NCBI GenBank assembly: GCA_945900685.1
Contig: CAMDJS010000024.1
Location: forward strand, 1-23,307
DNA: 23,307 nucleotides
Direction: 5' to 3'
Origin: Bordetella parapertussis
GTDB taxonomy: Bacteria; Pseudomonadota; Gammaproteobacteria; Burkholderiales; Burkholderiaceae_C
Shown: one piece after another, positions 18,825-23,307 of the stretch
Layout: each line of letters begins with the position of its first letter
Numbering within the stretch: position 1 is the first letter of the stretch
The notes under the pieces: model-generated
Told to the model about the DNA's origin: nothing
The model's input: the letters and a program-made list of their open reading frames with translations, nothing else
The model's database searches: none
Translations under genes and position numbers: made by a program

Positions 18825-18845
18825 CATTGTGTTGACAAGACAATG
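18825..18845. repeat. 21-base interrupted palindrome between tRNA-Leu and nuoA
   Basis: CATTGT and ACAATG form the outer arms and TTG/CAA an inner arm, with one mismatched pair between them, giving a nearly perfect palindrome. It starts 15 bases after the tRNA CCA end on the transcribed strand and lies about 43 bases before the nuoA start codon. There is no U-tract, so it is not a typical terminator. It might be an operator site or a processing hairpin; both are guesses. Confidence 0.35.
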
Positions 18846-18859
18846 ACAGCGGTTTGTGA

Positions 18860-18944
18860 TGGTGCCGTCGGCGAGACTCGAACTCGCACAGCTTTCGCCA
18901 CTACCCCCTCAAGATAGCGTGTCTACCAATTTCACCACGACGGC
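18860..18944 (-). tRNA. tRNA-Leu (anticodon GAG)
   Basis: An 85-base cloverleaf can be drawn on the minus strand. The acceptor arms GCCGTCG and CGACGGC pair perfectly and are followed by discriminator A and an encoded CCA (18860-18862). The D arm contains AATTGGTAGACAC. The anticodon stem CTATC/GGTAG encloses the loop TTGAGGG, giving anticodon GAG (18908-18910), which reads CUC and CUU. The long variable arm (TGGCGAAAGCTGT region) is typical of a class II tRNA such as Leu. The T arm reads GCGAGTTCGAGTCTCGC. It sits between secG and nuoA on the same strand. Confidence 0.95.
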
Positions 18945-18963
18945 AATGTATGCTTTTTTACCA

Positions 18964-18993
18964 ATGCATGGGCATGCAAAAAAGCCCTTGCAT
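18964..18993. other. Stem-loop between secG and tRNA-Leu
   Basis: Arms ATGCA-T-GGGC (18964-18973) and GCCC-T-TGCAT (18984-18993) pair with one internal mismatch around a ten-base, A-rich (U-rich in the minus strand) loop. It lies 53 bases after the secG stop and 19 bases before the mature tRNA 5' end. No run of U follows the stem on the minus strand, so it is more likely a processing or stability element than a terminator. Confidence 0.35.
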
Positions 18994-19046
18994 CTTAACC
19001 TTAATTAATCAGCTGTCCCCCTGAAAACAATGAAAACCTTCTGTGT

Positions 19047-19493
19047 TTACTTCGATGGAATCTGGGAGGCAGGGGTAGAGACAGGCACAGGAGCCGCTGG
19101 AGCTGGCACTGAATTGTCTACTGCAGCAGGTGCAGCAGCAGGTGCCACCGTTGAAACAGGGGCAGGGGTTGAACCAGGAATATTGTCGCCCGCGCTCGGT
19201 GGGGCAGTCACTGGCAGCGTTGTGCGTTCGAGCAAACTGCCAGAATCTGTGGGGCGCAGATTGCCAAAATAAGCCAATACCAACGTGCAGACAAAAAACA
19301 CAGCCGCCAATGCCCCCGTGGAGCGAGACAAAAAGTTGGCACCGCCAGTGGCACCAAACAAGCTGCCCGAATTGCCACTGCCAAACGCTGCGCCCATGTC
19401 AGCGCCTTTGCCGTGTTGAACCAAAATCAAACCGATCATGCCCAATGCGGACAAGATTTGAACCAACAACAATAAATTAAGAAGCGTACTCAT
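19047..19493 (-). CDS. secG: Preprotein translocase subunit SecG
   Basis: Accessory membrane subunit of the SecYEG protein-export channel, 148 residues. Two helices are visible at about residues 4-25 and 58-78, separated by the conserved loop VQHGKGADMGAAFGSG (25-40), continuing to GSLFGATGGANFLSR. The C-terminal 50 or so residues form a low-complexity tail of Ala, Pro, Val, Ser and Thr with no family motif. The frame extends upstream into tpiA, but MSTLLNLLLLVQIL at 19493 is the family start and has GGAG six bases in front. It lies 16 bases after the tpiA stop. Confidence 0.95.
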   Translation of the reverse strand: MSTLLNLLLLVQILSALGMIGLILVQHGKGADMGAAFGSGNSGSLFGATGGANFLSRSTGALAAVFFVCTLVLAYFGNLRPTDSGSLLERTTLPVTAPPSAGDNIPGSTPAPVSTVAPAAAPAAVDNSVPAPAAPVPVSTPASQIPSK

Positions 19494-19509
19494 GAATACT
19501 CCGTGAATG

Positions 19510-20256
19510 TCAATGCGATGCCGCAGCAACAATGGATAAAAAATCTGCAGATTTGAGAGAGGCACCGCCGATGAGGCCGCCGTCAATATCGTTTTGCGAA
19601 AGCAAACTGGCTGCGTTGGCGGCGTTCATGCTGCCGCCGTACAACAAAGCAATGAGCTCAGGATGCTCGGTTGCTGCTTTCAGTTGGGCACGCAGCAAAG
19701 CGTGAACCTGCTGCGCTTGTTCGGGACTGGCGGTTTTGCCGGTGCCGATGGCCCACACAGGCTCATAAGCCACGACAATTTCGCTGATGCAGTGGCCGTT
19801 GGTGTGAATCACAGCCGCCAACTGACGTTTGACCACTTCTTGCGTGTGCCCGGCCTCACGCTCTGCCAAAGTTTCACCCACACACACAATCGGCGTGATG
19901 CCTGCAGCCAAGGCGCGTTGCGCTTTGGTTGCCACCACAGCATCGGTTTCACCGTGGTATTGGCGACGCTCGGAGTGGCCAACGATGGCAAAGCGAACAT
20001 CGAATTCGCGCAACATAGCGGCAGACAACTCACCTGTGTAAGCGCCCTGCTCGTGGGCGGATATGTCTTGCGATCCCCACAGCAGGGATGAGCCTGCTGC
20101 GAGTTGTTGCAATTGAGACAAATAAACCGCAGGCGCGCAGACAGCCGCTTTGCAAGAGGCACCAGACAAACCGGCAATCACCGCGCGCACGAGATCTTGA
20201 TTGGCAGCCAGGCTGCCATTCATTTTCCAGTTACCCACAATGAGTTTGCTGTTCAT
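19510..20256 (-). CDS. tpiA: Triosephosphate isomerase
   Basis: Glycolytic enzyme of 248 residues that interconverts dihydroxyacetone phosphate and glyceraldehyde 3-phosphate in the cytoplasm. Active-site residues are all present: Asn9 and Lys11 in VGNWKMNG, His94 in IVGHSERR, and Glu165 in AYEPVWAIGTGKTA, where residues 166-176 form the mobile lid. LLYGGSMNAANA near the C-terminus contributes to phosphate binding. It starts seven bases after the pnp stop and is followed by secG, so pnp, tpiA and secG are probably co-transcribed. Confidence 0.97.
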   Translation of the reverse strand: MNSKLIVGNWKMNGSLAANQDLVRAVIAGLSGASCKAAVCAPAVYLSQLQQLAAGSSLLWGSQDISAHEQGAYTGELSAAMLREFDVRFAIVGHSERRQYHGETDAVVATKAQRALAAGITPIVCVGETLAEREAGHTQEVVKRQLAAVIHTNGHCISEIVVAYEPVWAIGTGKTASPEQAQQVHALLRAQLKAATEHPELIALLYGGSMNAANAASLLSQNDIDGGLIGGASLKSADFLSIVAAASH

Positions 20257-20263
20257 CTCTGCA

Positions 20264-22399
20264 TCACTCTTGGTGAGGTTGCTCTTCGTGGTGAGCAGGC
20301 GCTTCGGGACGATCGAGCAATGCCTTCATGGACAGCTTGATACGGCCTTTTTCATCGGTCTCCAACACTTTGACGCGGACGATTTGGCCTTCGGCTAGCA
20401 CGTCGGTGACTTTGGCAATGCGCTCGTGACTGATCTGGCTGATGTGCAGCAAACCGTCTTTGCCGGGCAGCAAATTGACCAGTGCACCGAAGTCCAGAAT
20501 CTTGGTGATCGGGCCTTCGTAGACTTTGCCGATTTCCACTTCTGCTGTGATTTCCTGGATGCGGCGTTTGGCCTCATCAGCTTTGGCGCCGTCGGTGGCG
20601 GCAATGGTGATGGTGCCGTCTTCTTCGATGTTGATTTGGCAACCGGTTTCTTCGGTCAGCGCGCGAATGACTGCGCCGCCTTTGCCGATCACGTCGCGGA
20701 TTTTCTCGGGGTTGATCTTCATGGTGTAGAGCTTGGGCGCGAAGTTACTGACCTCGGTCTTGGCTTCGCCCATGGCGTCTTGCATCTTGCCCAGAATGTG
20801 CATGCGGGCTTCTTTGGCCTGCGCCAAAGCGACTTGCATGATCTCTTGTGTGATACCTTGGATTTTGATGTCCATTTGCAAAGCAGTGATGCCATTGGTG
20901 GTACCGGCCACTTTGAAGTCCATGTCGCCCAAATGATCTTCGTCACCCAAGATGTCGGTCAGCACGGCGAAACGGCTGCCGTCCTTGATCAAACCCATGG
21001 CGATACCGGCCACGTGCGCTTTCATGGGCACACCGGCGTCCATCAGCGACAAACAACCACCGCACACAGAAGCCATGGAAGATGAACCGTTGGATTCGGT
21101 GATTTCTGACACCACACGCATGGTGTAAGGGAACTCTTCTTTGGTTGGCAAACACGCAGCCAATGCGCGTTTGGCCAGACGGCCGTGACCGATTTCGCGC
21201 CGCTTGGTGCTGCCCATGCGACCGACTTCGCCGGTGGCGAACGGAGGCATGTTGTAGTGGAACATGAAGCGGTCTTCGTATTCGCCTGACAGCGCGTCGA
21301 TGCGCTGTGCATCACGCTCTGTACCCAGTGTAGTGATGACCAGCGCCTGGGTTTCGCCGCGTGTGAACAAAGCAGAACCGTGGGTGCGTGGCAATACGCT
21401 GTTGCGGATTTCGATGGGACGTACGGTGCGTGTGTCGCGACCATCGATGCGAGGTTCGCCGGCCAAAATTTGGCTGCGGACAATGCGCGCTTCGATGTCA
21501 AACAACATGCTTTCCACTTTGACGCCGTCGAACTCGACGCCGTCAGCTTTGAGGCCTGCCATGACGGCTGTGTAGGCTTCGCGACAGGCTTGTGTGCGGC
21601 TTTGTTTGTTACGGATCTGGTAAGCTGCGGCCAACTTGTCATCGGCCAATGCAGCAACTTTGGCGATCAAAGGCTCGTCCTTGGCAGGCGGCTGCCAATC
21701 CCACGCGGGTTTGCCTGCGTCACGCACCAATTCGTGGATGGCGTTAATGGCAATACGGCTTTGTTCGTGACCGAACACCACAGCGCCGAGCATGATTTCT
21801 TCAGACATTTGCAAGGCTTCAGATTCGACCATCAGCACAGCGGCTTCGGTTCCTGCGACCACCAACTCGAGGACGCTGTCCTTGCGCTGGGTTTGGCCGG
21901 GGTTGAGCACGTATTCGCCGTTGATGTAACCAACACGGGCTGCGCCAATGGGGCCGTTGAATGGAATGCCGGAGATGCACAAGGCGGCAGACACACCGAT
22001 CATGGCGGCGATATCGGCGTCCACTTCAGGATTGAGAGAAATGGTGTGAATAACGACGTGTACATCGTTGTAAAAACCTTCGGGGAACAGCGGACGGATA
22101 GGACGGTCGATCAGTCGGCTGGTGAGAGTTTCATGTTCGCTGGGCTTGGCTTCGCGTTTGAAAAAGCTGCCGGGGATTTTGCCCACTGCGTATGTTTTCT
22201 CGATGTAATCCACGGTCAAGGGGAAAAAATCTTGGCCGGGTTTGGAGTTTTTAGAGCCGACCACCGTAGCTAACACCACGGTGTCGTCGATATTGACGAT
22301 GACTGCGCCGCCCGACTGGCGTGCGATTTCGCCGGTTTCCATGGTGACCGTGTGCTGGCCCCATTGGAAAGTTTTGCTTACTTTGTTGAATAAAGACAT
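20264..22399 (-). CDS. pnp: Polyribonucleotide nucleotidyltransferase (PNPase)
   Basis: Phosphorolytic 3'-to-5' exoribonuclease and degradosome component, 711 residues, the same length as in E. coli. Two RNase PH-like domains lie at about residues 1-230 and 310-540. The phosphate-site serines are in [12 protein letters not shown] (438-441 region), and the catalytic aspartates Asp486 and Asp492 are in [18 protein letters not shown] domain follows with IGKGG at 571-575, then an S1 domain at about 623-693 ([19 protein letters not shown]). The tail ends in a short acidic His-rich stretch. AGGAA is seven bases before the ATG. It lies downstream of rpsO, the classical arrangement. Confidence 0.98.
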   Translation of the reverse strand: MSLFNKVSKTFQWGQHTVTMETGEIARQSGGAVIVNIDDTVVLATVVGSKNSKPGQDFFPLTVDYIEKTYAVGKIPGSFFKREAKPSEHETLTSRLIDRPIRPLFPEGFYNDVHVVIHTISLNPEVDADIAAMIGVSAALCISGIPFNGPIGAARVGYINGEYVLNPGQTQRKDSVLELVVAGTEAAVLMVESEALQMSEEIMLGAVVFGHEQSRIAINAIHELVRDAGKPAWDWQPPAKDEPLIAKVAALADDKLAAAYQIRNKQSRTQACREAYTAVMAGLKADGVEFDGVKVESMLFDIEARIVRSQILAGEPRIDGRDTRTVRPIEIRNSVLPRTHGSALFTRGETQALVITTLGTERDAQRIDALSGEYEDRFMFHYNMPPFATGEVGRMGSTKRREIGHGRLAKRALAACLPTKEEFPYTMRVVSEITESNGSSSMASVCGGCLSLMDAGVPMKAHVAGIAMGLIKDGSRFAVLTDILGDEDHLGDMDFKVAGTTNGITALQMDIKIQGITQEIMQVALAQAKEARMHILGKMQDAMGEAKTEVSNFAPKLYTMKINPEKIRDVIGKGGAVIRALTEETGCQINIEEDGTITIAATDGAKADEAKRRIQEITAEVEIGKVYEGPITKILDFGALVNLLPGKDGLLHISQISHERIAKVTDVLAEGQIVRVKVLETDEKGRIKLSMKALLDRPEAPAHHEEQPHQE

Positions 22400-22423
22400 G
22401 ATGTATTCCTGAACAGAATGAGC

Positions 22424-22440
22424 GAAGTGTTGGCCACTTC
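22424..22440 (-). other. rpsO-pnp spacer hairpin 4 (nearest pnp)
   Basis: GAAGTG (22424-22429) and CACTTC (22435-22440) form a six-base-pair stem with a five-base loop, 25 bases upstream of the pnp start codon. In E. coli the pnp leader holds a duplex cut by RNase III for autoregulation; this hairpin and the next are candidates for such a role, by position only. Confidence 0.4.
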
Positions 22441-22474
22441 ACAAAAGCCCAAAGTTGCTGTCAGAACACGATGC

Positions 22475-22508
22475 CATTCCAGAAAAATGCCTTGCTTTTT
22501 TTGGAATG
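22475..22508 (-). other. rpsO-pnp spacer hairpin 3 (longest stem)
   Basis: CATTCCA (22475-22481) pairs with TGGAATG (22502-22508), and a run of A (22483-22487) opposite a run of T (22497-22501) extends the stem to about 12 base pairs with one bulged base. The loop is about nine bases. This is the longest duplex in the spacer and the best candidate for an RNase III substrate upstream of pnp. Confidence 0.45.
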
Positions 22509-22538
22509 ACACAGCTTCGCTCTGAAACAGTTGCTTTG

Positions 22539-22556
22539 CATGTGCCCTGCCACATG
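22539..22556 (-). other. rpsO-pnp spacer hairpin 2
   Basis: CATGTG (22539-22544) and CACATG (22551-22556) form a perfect six-base-pair stem with a six-base loop, directly next to the stem-loop that follows rpsO. There is no U-tract. Confidence 0.4.
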
Positions 22557-22562
22557 TGACAA

Positions 22563-22584
22563 CGCCTGAGCATGGACTCAGGCG
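22563..22584 (-). terminator. Stem-loop after rpsO, possible leaky terminator
   Basis: CGCCTGAG (22563-22570) pairs perfectly with CTCAGGCG (22577-22584) around the loop CATGGA, giving a GC-rich eight-base-pair stem 17 bases after the rpsO stop. On the minus strand the sequence after the stem is TTGTCACATG, not a U-tract, so termination is likely partial at most, and readthrough into pnp is expected. It may instead protect the rpsO mRNA 3' end. Confidence 0.5.
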
Positions 22585-22601
22585 CTTCACATTGACGGGT
22601 T

Positions 22602-22865
22602 TTACTTGCGCAAACCCAATTTAGCGATCAACGCGGTGTAGCGCTGTGCGTCCTTGGTTTTGAGGTAGTCGAGCAATTTGCGACGACGGCTGACCATGCG
22701 CAACAAACCACGGCGACCGTGGTGGTCTTTGGCGTGGGTTTTGAAGTGGGGGGTCAGTTCATTGATGCGTGCGGTCAAAATAGCGACCTGCACTTCGGGA
22801 CTGCCAGTATCGTTGGCGGAACGTGCGTTGGCCTTAACGACCTCAGCCTTGTTTAATGTTGTCAT
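22602..22865 (-). CDS. rpsO: 30S ribosomal protein S15
   Basis: Small-subunit protein of 87 residues (89 in E. coli) that binds 16S rRNA early in assembly and bridges to the large subunit. The conserved core [20 protein letters not shown] runs from residue 40 and continues into [28 protein letters not shown] precedes it. The frame is open further upstream, but MTTLNKAEV at 22865 is the family start, with GGAA upstream at suitable spacing. It heads the rpsO-pnp-tpiA-secG series. Confidence 0.98.
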   Translation of the reverse strand: MTTLNKAEVVKANARSANDTGSPEVQVAILTARINELTPHFKTHAKDHHGRRGLLRMVSRRRKLLDYLKTKDAQRYTALIAKLGLRK

Positions 22866-22951
22866 GGTGTTTTTCCAAAAAATTTGACTTGCGCCAACAG
22901 CCGGAAATGCCAGATGGCGTGAACTTGTAACCGAAATGGCCAAGCCTTGAA

Positions 22952-22957
22952 ATTATA
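22952..22957 (-). promoter_or_regulatory. Candidate -10 box (TATAAT) upstream of rpsO
   Basis: A perfect TATAAT occurs on the minus strand about 87 bases before the rpsO ATG and overlaps the stop codon of the aminotransferase gene. The -35 region at 17-base spacing is poor (ACTCAA), so the assignment rests on the -10 match and position only. The implied 5' leader of about 80 bases is long enough for the S15 autoregulatory structures known in other bacteria. Confidence 0.4.
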
Positions 22958-23307
22958 GCTTGCCCAGCCAGCTTTTGAGTCTGCGCGCGCCCTCACCCAA
23001 TCTGTTGGGGTATTGAGACGCAAAACACCAGCGCAACCAACCCCTGGCCTCGGGCGAGAAAGCGCTGCCGGGCGCCAGACCCAGACCAGCCTCGGCCACC
23101 AAGCGTTTGGCGGTTTGCACATCGTCTGTCAGGCCAGGGATACTGAAAAATGCGTACATCCCGCCATCCGGGACAGCCAAATCAAGCCCCGAAATCGATC
23201 CCAATTCGGCAAACAAACGATCGCGGCAGGCCTGCATTTGCATCACCACTTGGGGCACGATGTCCCCGGCGTGCTACATGGCGGCGACGCCTGCGCGTTG
23301 CACAAAC
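22953..23307 (-). pseudogene. Class I/II PLP aminotransferase, C-terminal part, with in-frame TAG (5' end outside window)
   Basis: The frame reads in from the right edge as FVQRAGVAAM, meets a TAG at 23274-23276, and then continues with about 106 residues to a TAA. The downstream part is a clear aminotransferase fold-type I C-terminal domain: DGGMYAFFSIPGLTD, AKRLVAEAGLGLAPGSAFSP and LRWCFA, whose Arg is the usual substrate-carboxylate ligand. The residues before the TAG also match the family (QRAGVAAL then an HG/HA motif), so the TAG replaces one sense codon without a frame change. A GTG at 23258 could begin a 101-residue fragment but is very unlikely to be a functional start. Substrate specificity cannot be told from this portion. 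It could be a pseudogene or a base error. Confidence 0.7.

Noticed and set aside
21380..22273. Plus-strand open frame of 297 codons opposite pnp
   Set aside because: It is fully antisense to the well-supported pnp gene, and its composition (runs of Phe, Asp, Val, Gly and His) is what the reverse complement of a coding frame gives. No family resemblance or ribosome binding site was seen.
23256..23258. GTG as the true start of a short standalone aminotransferase-like protein
   Set aside because: The residues upstream, including those before the TAG, continue the aminotransferase family pattern, so the GTG is an internal codon of a longer gene.
1..23307. CRISPR arrays, insertion sequences, prophage or defence genes
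   Set aside because: Reading both strands showed no regularly spaced repeats, no transposase or integrase motifs and no phage genes. The window is almost entirely conserved housekeeping sequence.

Overview
The window looks like a chromosomal core-gene segment of a betaproteobacterium, most likely Burkholderiales and probably Comamonadaceae-like. The main reason is the minus-strand order rpsO, pnp, tpiA, secG, tRNA-Leu(GAG), nuoA to nuoN, which I know as a typical arrangement in that order. Protein details such as the extended N-terminus of GlnRS and the small MAKG-type basic protein fit. Base composition looks a little above half GC by eye; I did not calculate it. No genus can be named from the sequence alone.

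Left part, plus strand (1-3863): the last 23 codons of an unidentified gene; glnS (glutaminyl-tRNA synthetase); a truncated remnant of a DUF4160 gene starting three bases after glnS; an unexplained stretch; an SDR oxidoreductase resembling RhlG; an NfsB-like nitroreductase gene broken by one in-frame TAG; and a 47-residue basic protein with a strong ribosome binding site.

Middle and right part, minus strand (3954-22865), read from right to left: rpsO (S15), a spacer able to form four stem-loops, pnp, tpiA, secG, a tRNA-Leu(GAG) with encoded CCA, then all fourteen subunit genes of respiratory complex I, nuoA-B-C-D-E-F-G-H-I-J-K-L-M-N, and finally a DUF1178 zinc-ribbon-like protein. The nuo genes overlap by a few bases or are separated by at most about 43 bases, so one transcript is likely. 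NuoE, F and G form the NADH-oxidising module, NuoB, C, D and I the quinone-linking arm, and NuoA, H, J, K, L, M and N the proton-pumping membrane arm. All expected iron-sulfur ligands and the key membrane Glu/Lys residues I checked are present, so the complex appears functional.

At the right edge (22953-23307, minus strand) is the C-terminal part of a class I/II aminotransferase gene, also interrupted by an in-frame TAG. TAG is an ordinary stop elsewhere in the window (nuoC, the small basic protein), so recoding is unlikely; both genes look like recent pseudogenes or carry base-call errors. I found no phage, insertion sequence, CRISPR or defence system. The points most worth a second look are the two nonsense-interrupted genes, the DUF4160 scar and the structured non-coding spacers around the tRNA and between rpsO and pnp.
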